Positions 1-10,974 of a DNA stretch of 64,000 bases are shown here, piece after piece. A program made the translations under genes and the position numbers. The notes under the pieces were generated by a model. The model did not search any database, was not told where the DNA came from, and was given only the letters and a program-made list of their open reading frames with translations. The DNA lies in the NCBI RefSeq assembly GCF_040412425.1, contig NC_089768.1:637001-701000 (forward strand). The letters are read 5' to 3'. Within the stretch, counting starts at the first letter, position 1; each line of letters opens with the position of its first letter. The DNA comes from Macrobrachium rosenbergii. Lineage: Eukaryota; Arthropoda; Malacostraca; Decapoda; Palaemonidae.

Positions 1-700
1 ATTCTGAGACGTGTTAGAATTACTTGTGCGTGTCTCCCTCTGATATGATGAACTCCACTTTTTAACATTAGGTTTTATTTGTTTCAATTTATTACTTTCA
101 GGTTCTTCATTCCATATATATTGCCATTTATTTGTGATACCCATTTTTGTGTGTGTTACATACTCAGTAACAGGGAAATTCACATTTGATCTTAGTCATG
201 TGGGTTGCTTCTTTGTCTGCATCTTCATTTCCTTTGATCCCTACATGGGCAGGGACGAACATATTTCTACATTTTTTCCATTATTATATAAGTTATGGAG
301 AAATAATTTAATTTGTTGTACAGTACTATATTTTTTTTTTTGCAACTCCGAATAGCTTCTATAGCGCTTCTCGAGTCACTACAAATCACAAAATTATTGA
401 ATGATGTTTCTTTAATTATTTTTATAGCTGATGCAATTCCACGAAATTTTGCTATGAATACTGAAGCATATTTAGGAAGTTTTGCTATGAATACTGAAGC
501 ATATTTAGGAAGTTTTGCTATGAATACTGAAGCATATTTAGGAAGAGAGAACTAATAAGTTTTGTCTTGGGACACTGCAGCATATCCCACTCCGTGTTCC
601 GATTTATATCCATCTGTGTATATTGAGTAATATGGACCTTTTCAGCTTATATGCTCTACTGTATGCTGTCTATGGTGTTCTGGTGTATATGAGTAACTTT
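1..700 (-). pseudogene. I-1 pol, RNase H domain and C-terminal part (decayed)
   Basis: On the minus strand the region around 262-205 reads FVPAHVGIKGNEDADKEA, the C-terminal RNase H signature of I elements (usual form HxGIxGNExADxxA). Further downstream, about 140-1, the frame reads NKWQYIWNEEPE and then KKWSSSYQRE, which matches I-2 closely (KWQDLWNEEPE, KWSSSYQTE). A stop and frame changes separate the two parts. An in-frame 33-bp triplication at 447-545 lies in the upstream part of the same domain. The protein would have cut the RNA strand of RNA:DNA hybrids during target-primed reverse transcription. The 3' end of the element is not in the window. Confidence 0.75.
447..545 (-). repeat. 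33-bp tandem triplication inside the RNase H reading frame
   Basis: Three near-identical consecutive copies of a 33-bp unit (markers 'gctatgaata' at 451, 484 and 517). On the minus strand this gives three copies of an 11-residue unit, LPKYASVFIAK, without breaking the frame. I-2 has a single diverged unit at the equivalent place (LPDNASVFTAE). The expansion is therefore specific to I-1. Confidence 0.9.
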
Positions 701-870
701 TTGATAAATACTTGAGGTGTGTACAAATTCTCATTTTATTCACTGTCCAGGGTGGAGGTCATTTTACTTTTAAAGGCACTTGTATATTTATATTCAGCAA
801 CTCACAGTCTTCAAGCTCTAACTGGGAAAGGTGGTGGATGGTTAGAGTATTTATAAATACATCTCTTAAT

Positions 871-2195
871 TCAAATAATTTTTTTTGTCAGAGCATCACT
901 TGTCTGGATTCTTAGAGCACTTTTCATTGTTACTGGTTCTCTATGGAGAGACAAAGGCAGTTCACTACATTCAACTTGTAAAGATGATTTTGGTGATGAT
1001 CTAAAGGCTCCCGAGCATATTCTAAGGCCTTCATTGTGAACAGGGTCTGACATTTTCAGCGCTGCGTCAGATGCCGAGCCATATACTTCGCTTCCATGAT
1101 CAGTGATAGACAGAGCTGATGCTTTATACAGTACAGTAAGGGTATGTCTATCGGCTCTCCAAGTAGTGTTCCATAGTCTTCTAATCAGATCTAATGCTCT
1201 TTTGCATTTAGATTTGACGTATGTTATGTGGGCTTTCCAGTTCAAGTGAGCATTGAATACTAATCCCAAAAATTTTGCTGTTTGGCCAATTGGTACATTA
1301 TGGTTTCTAATTTTTAAGTCTATTTCTTCACCTTTTTTCCACTTTTTATTTTTATAAAACATGATTGCTTGAGTTTTATATATTGAAAATTTAAAGCCTA
1401 TAGATGAGGCCCATCCATCTATTTTTACTATGCTTTAATGATTCGTTCTGCATGTATTATTCGAGATGCTGAATAATATATGGCAAAATCATCCATATAC
1501 AGGTTACTTTTAATGCCAATAGGCAGATTATTACTGTTATCATTAATTGCTAAAGTAAACAGTGTGCCACTAAGGACGCTTCCCTGTGGAACACCATTTT
1601 CAATTGGAAATGTTCTAGACAATATCATCAATTCTCACCTGAAAATTGCAATTTGTCAAAAGTTTTGTATAAACCTAGGTAAATGTCTACAGATGATGTT
1701 GTTTTGTAAAGTTTTTAATATAGCATATCTCCATGTAGTATTGTGTGCTTTTTCAGTGTCAAAAAAGACAGCTACTGTAATTTGTTTTCATTCAAATCCT
1801 CTGAGTATATGGTCTTCTAAGTTACAGAGAGAATCCAATGTAGATCTGTTACACTGTGACCCAAACTGAGTGGGAGTTAAAATTTTATTTTCTCGAATGT
1901 GCCACGTTAGCCAAGCATTTACTATTTTCTCTAACAATTTGCATAAGCAGCTTGTTAAAGAAATTGATCTGTAATTATTTACATTACTGGGATCCTTTCC
2001 AGGTTTGGGGGTAAGAATTATTATAGCTTTACGCCATTTATCTGGGAATAAATTTCGAAGCCATAAATGATTATAAAACCAATAAGTATATGACTTTGCC
2101 AAAGGTGCTAAGTGGCAGATCATCTCAAAACAAATATTGTCACCTCTCGGAGCAGATTTATGGCTGTTCCAGAGAGCATATTCCAACTCTGACAT
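871..2195 (-). pseudogene. I-1 pol, reverse transcriptase domain (frameshifted)
   Basis: Three consecutive minus-strand open segments carry an RT. Segment 2195-1788 has the fingers, including KSAPRGDN, IIILTPKPGKDPSNVNNY and a YRSISLTSCLCKLLEK block (family consensus YRPISL). Segment 1631-1428 has the active site YMDDFAIYYSAS preceded by the GVPQGSVLSGTLF block. Segment 1362-871 has the thumb and connection (KAHITYVKSKCKRALDLIR). The order matches non-LTR RTs of the I/Jockey group. The frames differ and short losses lie between them, so no full-length enzyme can be made. A homologous RT in I-2 is split by A1 and A2. Confidence 0.88.
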
Positions 2196-2311
2196 ATTAA
2201 ATTTTTATTATAATATATATCTTCTATTGTTTCTAAATTTATTGTTATTAATTTTATTTTATTTTTCTTTGTGGAAGTGTTCACCTAAATTTTTATCACT
2301 ACTTACATTTG

Positions 2312-3515
2312 CTAATTTTCTCCCATTATATTACTTATTTCTTTTAGATCAAGTGTTCTTTTCTCATCTTTTAATATGGCATGTCTAGGTGGTTTAACAT
2401 GGGTACCATTTATTTTCCTGGATTTTTCCCATATTTTTTGTATGGGAGTATTATTAGAGAGATCTGATACGTATTTCCTCCATGAAGTGATTCTTCCTTG
2501 AATTACTTCTTTAAATTTTGCAGATATTTTGTTATATAGAGGTTTTAATGTATCAAGTACTAGTAATAATATAGTAATTTTTTGTAAAGTTCCTTCTAAT
2601 AACGGTAATGTTTTATTTATTTTACTGAACTTTCTATTCAAATTATCTAATCGTCTTCCTACTGAGTGTTTTATATTTATTAATTTTGTTAACTTATCGG
2701 ACCACCATGGAACTTTGTGTTTTGTTGGATGAGGTTTTGACTTTGGTATCACTTTACAGCAGTATTTTTAATGAAATCAACAAGAAATTTACTAGTTTCA
2801 TTATGTTCTTTTACATACCGCTCCCAATCTGCTGTATAAATGTTATAGTGAGGGACATGTTTAGCAGGATTATTTTGTAATAAGAAAATTAATATTGGGA
2901 AATGATCACTGGTGTGCAAGTCATCAACTGTATTCCAATCTAATCTGTCAACTATACTTGTTGTACATAGAGTTAAGTCTACTGAGGAAAATGTTCCATG
3001 TGCTTTTGAAAATATGTGCTAATTTCGTCATCATTTATATAGCACATGTTTGAATCTATGAACTCTTCTATTTTACTACCTGTTCTATTTGAGTTTGTAC
3101 AATTACAGTCCCATACTGGGTTGTGAGCATTAAAATCACCTACTATTAATGTAGGTTCCTTGGTATTGTTAAGTAAATCTTTAAATTTATCAATGTCATA
3201 ATTTTTATTAGGCTGGTTGTATAAATGATAAATTATGTAATTATCATTTTTTATTCATATTTTAATCATGATATTTGCAAGTCAGTAAAGTTTACAGGTA
3301 CTCTGTCACAACATACTTTGTTATCTGCACATATAGCAGTACCTAAATTTCCATCTTCTTCTCTAGATACTAAGGTATATTTACCTATTGTTGATATTGT
3401 TTTGCTGACATGTTGTAAACATAGTATCATTGGTTCATATTCCCTTAGTAATCGTTGTATTTCTCCCAAATGTAATCTGGTCTGTAGACCATTTACGTTC
3501 CATTGTATAATATAA
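2312..3515 (-). pseudogene. I-1 pol, APE-type endonuclease and EN-RT linker (decayed)
   Basis: Minus-strand translation begins near 3510 with QWNVNGLQTRLHLGEI, the conserved start of apurinic-type endonucleases of non-LTR elements. GDFNAHNPVWDC follows near 3160-3120 and TSDHFPILIF near 2920, the Asp-Phe-Asn and Ser-Asp-His catalytic blocks. The frame then enters the linker, which includes VPWWSDKLTKLINIKHSVG near 2700. The endonuclease nicks the target DNA to prime reverse transcription. Stops and shifts interrupt it. The open segment 2752-2312 is linker rather than a separate gene. Confidence 0.82.
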
Positions 3516-3549
3516 TTATTGAAAGTATAACATTAGTGTGTTCAAGTGT

Positions 3550-4930
3550 TATTTTCTTTTGTGGATCATCAATGTGCATCTTTTCTAAAATCCTATTTAC
3601 AATATTTATTTGTTTTTCTTTATAAGACATTAGGTTTCCAATGCACATACAGCCTTTTTTGTCAGTGTCTAAACTACTGTAGTAGTTTCCTTATTTCTGT
3701 ATCTTATAAAATTTCGTATTGTGTTTAAAAACTGTCCTTTGTTATCCTTTTGTTTTTGTTGCACAGTTCAATGAAACATTCATTACATCCACATGTGTTT
3801 TCATGTGTCGTTTCTTCATTTACTCTTGCTGCTCCTATTACTGGTGATGGAGTAATCTCTTCTCCCATCACATGATCATTCTTGTCAATGGTTTGTTCTT
3901 ATACTATTTCTCTGATGTTCTGGGTATCTGTTTCCATTGGTTTTATTATTACTTTAGGAGACAAAGGTATATTCTTATCATTTTTTGGTTTATGTTCTTT
4001 CTTGGGGTCTCCCGCCTTTATTTTAATGGATGTAATAGTAGTTGGTTTTTTGTTGGTCTTGGGTGGAGTTCTCTCTAAAGGCCTCTTATTTTTCTTTAGT
4101 TTCTAATTCATCATAACTATCTTCTAATATTTCTGTGGTGCTTGTATTGTCTTCTAGTGATTCCATTTCTCTTAATATCTCAAATGAATTTGAAAATTTT
4201 TTTGTATACTTTTCTTGGTTCTTTGCTATATTAGCTTAAAAAAAATAACCACTCTGTAAGAAGAAACTAATATAGCAAAGAACCAAGAAAAGTATACAAA
4301 TATTTGTTCAAATTCATTTGAGGTATTACGAGAAATGGAATCACTAGAAGACAATACAAGCACCACAGAAATATTAGAAGACAGTTCTGATGAATTAGAA
4401 ACTAAAGAAACAAAAGAGGCCTTTAGAGAGAACTCCACCCAAGACCAACAAAAAACCAACTACTATTAGAGATACATCCATTAAAATAAAGGCGGGAGAC
4501 CCCAAGAAAGAACATTTTTTTTTCATTGTTTGATCTCGTTACAGTAGAAAATGTTCGTTTCCTAACGGGATCATGCATTCCTCCAACTTTTAATTCTAAT
4601 TTGGCCTCTTGTAGAGATATTCCTGTCCTTTCCTGAAGTAATTTTAATTCTGTATTGTATATATAATACATACACTCCTTAGATCTTGCAATTGTGTGGT
4701 ATGTTTGTCAGATCCATAATATGCACACAGAGATTTATTATGGCAATTTTTCTTTGTACAGTATGTCCATACATACTACAGTTTTGTCACTGTAGTGGTT
4801 TTGGAACATACGGTCTCAGTTCTCGGCTATGGCCCATGCTTTTCATTTTCAAGAGTAATTCGTGGCCTTCGAATTTTATCTTTGCTATTCTGTGGTTTTC
4901 CATTACTCCCACTTGCTAGGACCGAAGGTA
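3550..4930 (-). pseudogene. I-1 ORF1 (gag-like) remnant with degenerate zinc knuckles
   Basis: Between the endonuclease start and the 5' leader, minus-strand sequence at about 4840-4680 aligns with the CCHC zinc-knuckle region of I-2 ORF1, but only partial knuckle fragments such as QNCSMYGHT remain and stops are frequent. Next comes YYIYNTELKLLQERTGISL (from about 4670), matching I-2's YYIYNTELK after its last knuckle. The remainder is disrupted by the inverted duplication at 3992-4514. ORF1 proteins of this kind bind element RNA. No usable frame survives. Confidence 0.65.
3992..4514. repeat. Foldback: two arms of about 240 bp, 32-bp spacer
   Basis: The left arm (about 3992-4234) and right arm (about 4267-4514) are reverse complements with few mismatches. 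For example 'ttcttggttctttgctatatta' territory at 4211-4232 is mirrored at 4268-4290, and the outer ends 'atgttctttcttggg' and 'cccaagaaagaacat' are exact complements. In I-2 the homologous sequence occurs once (near 37730-37850) in the orientation of the left arm. The right arm is therefore the inverted extra copy. This duplication lies in the ORF1/EN spacer of I-1. Confidence 0.9.
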
Positions 4931-5322
4931 TTATGAAAATACTATCATTTCCACCCTAATCGCATTATGGGCAAACTGGCTAGAATGCTTGAGAGCCCTA
5001 TCCCCAGAACCAGACACCCCTGGAATCTGTGGTCCAGCCCTAAAGAACAGTTCCGCCTTTGAGCTATCGATCTGATAACTCTCAGGTCCGAACATTATCG
5101 GGCAGTTGATGGTCCTACCACAGTTCTCACTATTTAGCTTTGGATATAAACCCAATCCCAGCTATGATATCTTTTCCTATTTAACAGGTCCAATAAATTT
5201 TAGCAAAAGTGGAAAATTCCACAAAAATGAATCCAAAGAAGTATAAATTAACATATGAGACTCCTGGATTCAAACCCGGGAACAAATTCCTGGAGTTCAA
5301 GAGCCCCCTCACCACGTCAAGG
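4931..5322 (-). other. 5' leader of I-1
   Basis: This stretch is strongly similar to 39135-39533 at the 5' end of I-2 (shared blocks such as 'ggaatctgtggtccagccc' and 'aggtccgaacattatcgggc'). It contains no long frame. Both copies lose similarity just after 'ttcaagagcccc..tcaccac(g/a)tcaa', so this is the element's 5' end rather than host DNA. A promoter for I elements is expected within the first transcribed bases, but none can be pointed to here. Confidence 0.8.
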
Positions 5323-5342
5323 TGGTCTCACATCGAGGGGGC

Positions 5343-5480
5343 CAGGTACCAGAATGAGGGGCGGCTGAAGTGTGCCGTAAATGTAAAGACCTTCAGGTTT
5401 GTATGTTAGGAAATATGCAAATTACTTTAAAATTTGCAATTTGTTCCTACACAAATACAAACCTTAGGTCTTTACATAGG
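5343..5480 (-). repeat. C1 internal complementary region and partial 3' ITR
   Basis: The stretch contains 'aaagaccttcaggtttgta' followed by 'caaattactttaaaatttgc' and then 'tttgttcctacacaaatacaaacc'. The first part is complementary to the outer left end of subfamily C (seen in C2 at 10975-11030). The second part is complementary to the outer right end (10085-10117). An ICR that joins complements of both ends is the DIRS signature. Confidence 0.75.
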
Positions 5481-5749
5481 AGACTTAACTACTGGAGGGG
5501 GGAGTCTGGGTAAACCTCTGGTTCTACCTAACCAGGAATACCTTCCTGGTCTGGCGGAGCTTAGGAAGGAACCCCACGCTTCTAGCTTGTTGGACATATG
5601 GGACGTTGCAACTGCTAGACCTCTGGGCTTAAAGTAATGAGTTGTATCATTACTTGAAAAAAAAAAGGCTTGGAAGAATCCAATTGTCAGAGATAATGAA
5701 ACCTACTAATGAGACCAATGGGTTTGTTTTATTCTCTTTCCCTTCATGG

Positions 5750-7240
5750 CCAAGATAGAGAAGCTTCTCACAGTGGAGAAGGGTGAGAAAGTCTGCTATC
5801 TGCTACATAGAAGCTCTGATTGGAGAGATGCCCCGTTGACTACACCAACTGCAGAAGACAGTTCATTTCCTCTGGTACACAGCTGCTGAATATTCCGTAA
5901 GTATCCAGGTGAGAAAAAACTTCTTGCTTGCAAATGTGCGACAGTCTCCAGACGTGAAGTGCTATCACCTCCACTGTCTGGTAAAACCTCTGGAGTGCAG
6001 TTGGTACAGAAGACTGTGCCGTGGGAGAATCTTCTCGTAAAACAGAGCCAGCAGGACCGGGACCCACTCAGTGTGTGGCCACTGGTAGCCACCAGAGTCA
6101 AACTGAAATTTAGAGTTATCAAAGCCTGCCGATCACCTACTGAACCCGACAAAAAGGAAGAGGATGGCATAAGCCTCTAAAGTACACCCTGGGTGCTGGA
6201 AAAACATTCTCTATTGCAACCCACGGTCCAGCACAAATAAGCTGTACTCCAGTAACTTCTGTCGTACCGGTTACAGAGATCTCATGGCTGGGACTCCCCA
6301 TAATTTGGAGCCTCCCCACCATGTCTTGGTGTAGGGACTCTGTCCCTATCAGTAGACTCTGGCGACTGAGCTTGTCTGCCACCCCATCCAAGACCCCGGA
6401 ATATACCTGGCTGACAGCCCACTTGTGTACCTGCACCATCAGCCTTGCGGCTGGAAGGATATCAGTCCTCCCTGCTTGTTGACGTATACTATTACCGTAG
6501 CGTTGTTGCTCGTCAACACCACGGGGTGTTCCACTATTTGGGCCCTAAACTCCCACTGGGCTAAAAAGTCCGCCTTGACTTTTGGGCTACTGATGTGGAG
6601 GTGTCTATCATTCTGGCCCCACGCTCCCGTACGGACATTTTTTCAGGTGTGTGTTCTATCCCTAGCAAATGCGTCTGAAAGACAAAAGCACATCGGGAGA
6701 AAGTGTCCACTGGCACTCCTAAAGAGAGGTTCCTGTCATCTAGCTACCATGCTAGCTCTCTCCTCACTTCCTCCGACAGAGGCAGATGAGAGAGAGGTGG
6801 CATCCACCTTCATACTCCGCAAGACGGCACAGAGGTGAAGCTGCCTCTGAGGGATCGAATCTACAATGGTGACAGGTTACCCAGAATGATGTGTCACTGC
6901 TGAGTGGGTTGTTCCTGCCAAGGCAGGAACTTCTGCACTGCTGGAGGACCAATGGGTAGATACTGTGTATACACAGCCCTCAAATCCCTGAACAGCAAGA
7001 AGTCGCTCTTCTGATGGAATCGAGAACAGAACGGACCGTCCAGAGCCGGGAACCAACATTTGGAACCAGACCGGAAAGAGGGTGAGGGATGATGAAGACT
7101 TGAAGATAGCAGAACCATATCCAACGGGCATCCTCTACTCATACTTCCACTCCACGTTGCTGCCAAGCTTGCCGAGTGGGTCGACAGGCACCACACCCAT
7201 CAGCAGGAACTGGTTAGGACTGCTGCACCCCCAGCATCCT
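5750..7240 (-). pseudogene. C1 pol remnant: YR N-terminus, RNase H, RT edges
   Basis: Minus-strand fragments align with DIRS pol in the correct order. Near 5870-5760 is the YR N-terminal helical region (VYQRK, WCSQRGISP in shifted frames). RNase H follows at 6530-6340 (degenerate NATVIVYV, then GVADKLSRQSLLIGTES; B3 has ADKLSRQNQVIGTEW). Near 6880-6700 is the RT connection (CHLSLICLCRR, LDDRNLSLGV). Near 7190-7100 is the pol N-terminus (LAATWSGSMSRGCPLD; B3 has MAATWSRDLDSGCPSE). The RT palm with its Asp-Asp pair should lie between the last two but only about 200 bp is present. The YR catalytic half is also absent, lost between about 5640 and 5750. Confidence 0.62.
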
Positions 7241-8220
7241 CCATCTTCTACCAGGATGGAAAGACTGCCGCACCCCAAGCCGTCCTCCGTCTTCTACCAG
7301 GTTAGAAGTCTGGGTACCTTTATGAGGAGCTGAGGAAGCCCAGGATTTTCTCTGATCAAAGGGACAGGGCCAACTTGACCCTATGGTCAAGCTGCAGTAC
7401 CTTGCAAAGACCTAAAGGATTTAGTCATTGCCTGTGAATGAGCCAAAGCCTGTCCACTGTGGCCTCCCCCTTCCTCTAGCAAGGGGGGGAAGATCCTAGA
7501 ACCAGTCCGTCCCCAAGCATCAAAGCCGATTCGGGACTAACAGACCTACAGGTTTGAAGCAACACCGTGTCTCGCCCCCACCGGTTGCTGTCTAGTGGAG
7601 GAGGAAGAAAATATCACTACCTCCCAGAGTAACAGTCTCAACGACAGCATTCTCCTCAAGTGTATGGAGGCCCGAGGATAAAAAACGATCTTGGTCAATG
7701 ACAGGCCCAAAGATCGATCTATGAGACTAACTGGAATGCTGCTCTAGCAGTCAAGTTCAGTGCTATTGTCTCCGCTTGTGATAGGGAGACTCACCCTGCA
7801 TGGAGACGTTCTAGGGACAGACCCGGGTACAGACGAGTCAGTTCCGGCTCGACCTAAAAGGAGGCAATGACCTCTGAGAGAACATGATATTTTCTCTGGT
7901 GGGCTAGAGGCAGAGAAAATACACTGCATGAACAGCTGGACCAGGGAGTATTCTCTTGCCTGGGGAAGCAAGGAGCAAGAAAAGATAATCTCTCTTCCTC
8001 AGGATCATTAAAAAGCCGTATCATTCTAAAAATCTCCCCAAAAAGTCTCTCTAGCTCCATCAGAGAGAAACACTCACCAGAGCCCCTGGCAATCTCTTAA
8101 CCATTCGGCATACATCCTGTCCAGTCTGCGGGCAGAACAGGAACATATGCCTCCGTGTCATGGGCCGGAATGAGAACGAGAACCTTTCCGGTCCCAAGCC
8201 CCAAACCTGTGGCTTCTGTT
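7241..8220. other. C1 interior with no readable product
   Basis: This is the presumed upstream pol/gag junction region of C1. Short frames exist on both strands, but none shows a recognisable domain or a counterpart in the other elements. I see two 'atcttctaccaggat'-like blocks at 7245-7300, which resemble the repeated 'catcttctacaggatgg' of B1 gag (17895-18290). That supports membership of the same element type. Confidence 0.4.
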
Positions 8221-8223
8221 TCC

Positions 8224-8308
<85 letters not shown>
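8224..8308. repeat. (GA)n microsatellite
   Basis: About 85 bp of almost pure GA with one interruption ('gagaagagag' near 8280). The Arg-Glu and Leu-Ser repeat frames that cross it on both strands are products of the microsatellite and not genes. Confidence 0.97.
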
Positions 8309-8689
8309 TCGCGAAAACCCTCGCCCCCACCTGCTGAAGACCGAAGTCCTTTCAGGTAAGTGAGGTTGTGGGCGGTCATAAACCTGTGATGATGATGTCT
8401 GCCTGGGTCAGGGAGAGCGGTCCCACTCATGCGAGCGTGAGCAGGGGCTGTCCCGAGGATGTGTTTCATTCTACTTAGAAGCCGAGGTTTCTACAAGGGA
8501 AGAATACTAAGCAGGGGACCCCCTCTTGCCTTGCCCAAGTGACCAAAGCTGCCACTGGGCCACTGTCCCAGGACCCCTGGACTGCTCTCTTGGAGAGTGG
8601 GAGGGGAGTGAGGGAGCATCTGCATGCTCTCTGATCACATTTCCCCACTGGCATGCGCTGGCAGCTGGAACAGGGTCCGTAGACCAGGG

Positions 8690-9310
8690 ACCCTTGCCGA
8701 CCGCGGTAGATGGGCTGCCAGGGCCAGTACTGGCACAGGTTCTGCACCATAGCGGGGCCAGCACTGGAGTGGAATCAGCACCAGCATGAGGTCAGAACCA
8801 GCGGCCCAGGTAGGCAGGTACTGGTACACCAGGTGTTCAAAGAACCCCAGGTAGCAGTTGCACCTGTGTGGTAAGCAACAGGAGCAGCGTGCCATGGTAC
8901 TGCTAGCGAGAAACCATGGATAGTATCGATATCCTGGGTAGGTGGCCTACCGGGACCAGTACTGGTACAGGCAGGAAGCCTACCGGGACCGCTGCCAGGT
9001 ACCCGTAGACTAGTTCTGGGGCCAGCCTCAGTGGTCCAGGTAGGAAGGATACCGGGGTCGGTACGGTATACTCGGGTTACAGAGAACCCTGGGTAGCCCT
9101 TGCACCCACGCGCAAGGCAACGGGAACATAGGTACCATAATACAGTACTGCTAGTGAGACACCAGGCCTGGTACCGGGCCCAGCACCGGTGGTCTGGGTA
9201 GGCGAGCTACTGGGATCAGTACCAGTACAGTATACTAGGGCTCACCGGACCCTGGGTAGCAGTTGCACCCGTGCACACGGCAATGGGAGCATGACGCAAC
9301 CTTCCTCCTC
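8690..9310 (-). repeat. C1 gag region: degenerate long tandem repeats
   Basis: A block starting 'gtagcagttgcacc' recurs at 8851, 9093 (as 'gtagcccttgcacc') and 9257, each followed by a 'caacgggagc'-like tail and interspersed with 'accagtactggtacag'-type pieces. Spacing is uneven (242 and 164 bp), so these are old duplications with internal losses. They occupy the position of the gag ORF, where other DIRS copies here also carry family-specific repeats. No conserved gag motif could be read. Confidence 0.6.
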
Positions 9311-9949
9311 TTCTGCTTGCCAACTAGGTGGGAGGAGGCAACAGCACTGACAAAAAAAAAAAAAAACGAAGACAACAATAATGACTTCCTTCTCCTCATC
9401 TTGAATTCGCCGAACATGTCTTCAGCAACAGCGTGTATAGGAGAACATCACTCACAGATGATGTATATGACAGTGGCTGGGAACTCAATCCTGATACTGC
9501 ATGAGGGGTTACCAAGGGAGCAGGAACAGTCCTACAGCTAGCAGACACCGGCATTCCCCTTGAGCCTAAGAGTGATCATTAATTCAAAATGACGCTTGGC
9601 TCTCCCGAGAGGCCTAGAGAGGCACTTAACTCTCCAAGGCCCTTGGCCTCTACAACAGCTGAAAAAAGCCAGGTTAGATTGTTTATCACACTCATGTTGC
9701 AGTGTGACACACAATAATAAAAGATAATAAATGAGGATCAACCTCAAAAAATGAGGAAAACTGAAAACACAGCCTGTCCATCCCTGGACAGTGCCTAACC
9801 CAGCAGTTTCCTCTTCAAAAGGCCAAAGTGATTGAGGGGTTCGTATATAATTATATCACCAACAGTAATCACTCAAAAATATATCAACAAAACACAAAAC
9901 AAAAGAAAGCAAATGGCAGTCGGTCAGAGAAGCGCAGAGACGTCTTCAC

Positions 9950-10117
9950 ATGACGACAGCCGCAAGCAAAGTGGAGTGTAGACCAACAAGTGGGCGGGGC
10001 TTCCCCCCTACCGTCAGCAGCCAACGATCTTGTTTGAAAGTTAACGGCTGTTCCAGCTCATGTTCGCAAACAAAATCCTATGTAAAGACCAAAGGTTTGT
10101 ATTTGTGTAGGAGCAAA
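9950..10117 (-). repeat. C1 5' ITR
   Basis: Reverse complement matches the left terminus of C2: shared blocks include 'gcgaacatgagctggaa', 'ctttcaaacaag' and 'ggggggaagccc'. Outermost bases 'aggtttgtatttgtgtagga' match the right half of the C-type ICR. In DIRS elements the 5' ITR carries the promoter. No specific promoter motif is evident here. Confidence 0.78.
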
Positions 10118-10974
10118 CATGATGTCACCACATATATTGTGTATAGTGAGAGATGCATTTTCAGTAGATCACATGAGGATATACTTAATGTGCAGGTTTC
10201 TTTTTTGGTAGATTATGGTTAGCCAAGCTTCCTATGCCTGTCTCAGTTTTGGCAGATTCCACCGATAAGGCATAGCCTATGTAATACAGGTTTTAACTAA
10301 TCGATGGGCATCGAAGCAAAAGCTCAGTAGGTTAAGTGCAAATCATCATACGGTCAACCTGGCTTGCTAAACTCGTGGTTTGTGTAAGGATTCATTACCA
10401 TTCCTTATAATTAATAACCACTCTACTGTATGCAAAATGCTGGAATATACAACAGCAAATACTGACCTTTACAACCAGCTCATGAAACAGCTGTCTTTCA
10501 ATGTTAGTTACTGGAGCTAACACACGTTTATTACTAACTGAGTTACGGTTGTCGACTTGTTAAAAACTTGCTTATTTTAATATAATTCCATAAATAAAAA
10601 AATATATTTAATTCATCCTTCACATAACTGAGTAGGTGTTAAGAAAGTATGCCACTAAATCTGAGCAGCAGGTTACAGCTATAGCTGAAGAAATGAATAA
10701 TGATCAAAATGCAAATTGTTTTGGAGGCACATGCAACTCTGAAACTCGCATAATCACACATGTACTTCATATCTAATTTACTGCATTTATAAAGAAAGTA
10801 GCTGCACCTTTTCAAACTCGGCTTTGATAATTTACGAAACAAACGTATCTCTAAATACAGTTTCATTCGGCAACTGCTGACAGTGAAGAAGTTGATAACA
10901 TGCAATCAGCTGATTGTAAGAATGTAAACAGAACCAAGATGCACATGCAATATAATTGGATACAGTAAAAGAGC
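10118..10974. other. AT-rich stretch without recognisable features
   Basis: Lies between the right end of C1 and the left end of C2. I find no frame with domain similarity, no convincing splice-bounded exon and no match to the other repeats in the window. It may be host sequence or a decayed repeat. Confidence 0.5.

Larger units (their letters stand above)
1..5322 (-). mobile_element. I-like non-LTR retrotransposon copy I-1, 3' end outside window
   Basis: Read on the minus strand, the element runs 5' leader (about 5322-4931), ORF1 with zinc-knuckle remnants, APE-type endonuclease, linker, reverse transcriptase and RNase H, and leaves the window at base 1. RNase H after RT is the hallmark of the I superfamily of non-LTR elements. 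No single ORF spans a domain: frameshifts and stops break every region, so it is a dead copy. It is collinear with I-2 (20940-39533), and both copies share the same outer sequence up to 'tcaccac(g/a)tcaa', which sets the 5' boundary. Beyond 5322 the sequence matches the 3' terminal region of a DIRS subfamily, so I-1 probably inserted into, or lies against, C1. Confidence 0.88.
5323..10117 (-). mobile_element. DIRS-like tyrosine-recombinase retrotransposon C1 (decayed)
   Basis: The right end (9950-10117) is the inverted counterpart of the left end of C2 (10975-11160), which defines subfamily C termini. The left end is cut: only the inner part of the 3' ITR and the ICR remain (5343-5480), next to I-1. 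Inside, on the minus strand, are YR, RNase H and RT remnants (5750-7240) followed upstream by a gag-like region rich in repeats (about 7500-9900). No frame is intact. Compared with B3 the RT palm is missing. Confidence 0.75.

Noticed and set aside
1428..1631. YMDD motif suggesting a retrovirus or hepadnavirus
   Set aside because: The surrounding blocks (GVPQGSVLSG, APE endonuclease and RNase H order) are those of an I-type non-LTR element. No LTR, protease or envelope is present.
8097..8469. Frames with long Arg-Glu or Leu-Ser repeats
   Set aside because: Translations of a (GA)n microsatellite on either strand.
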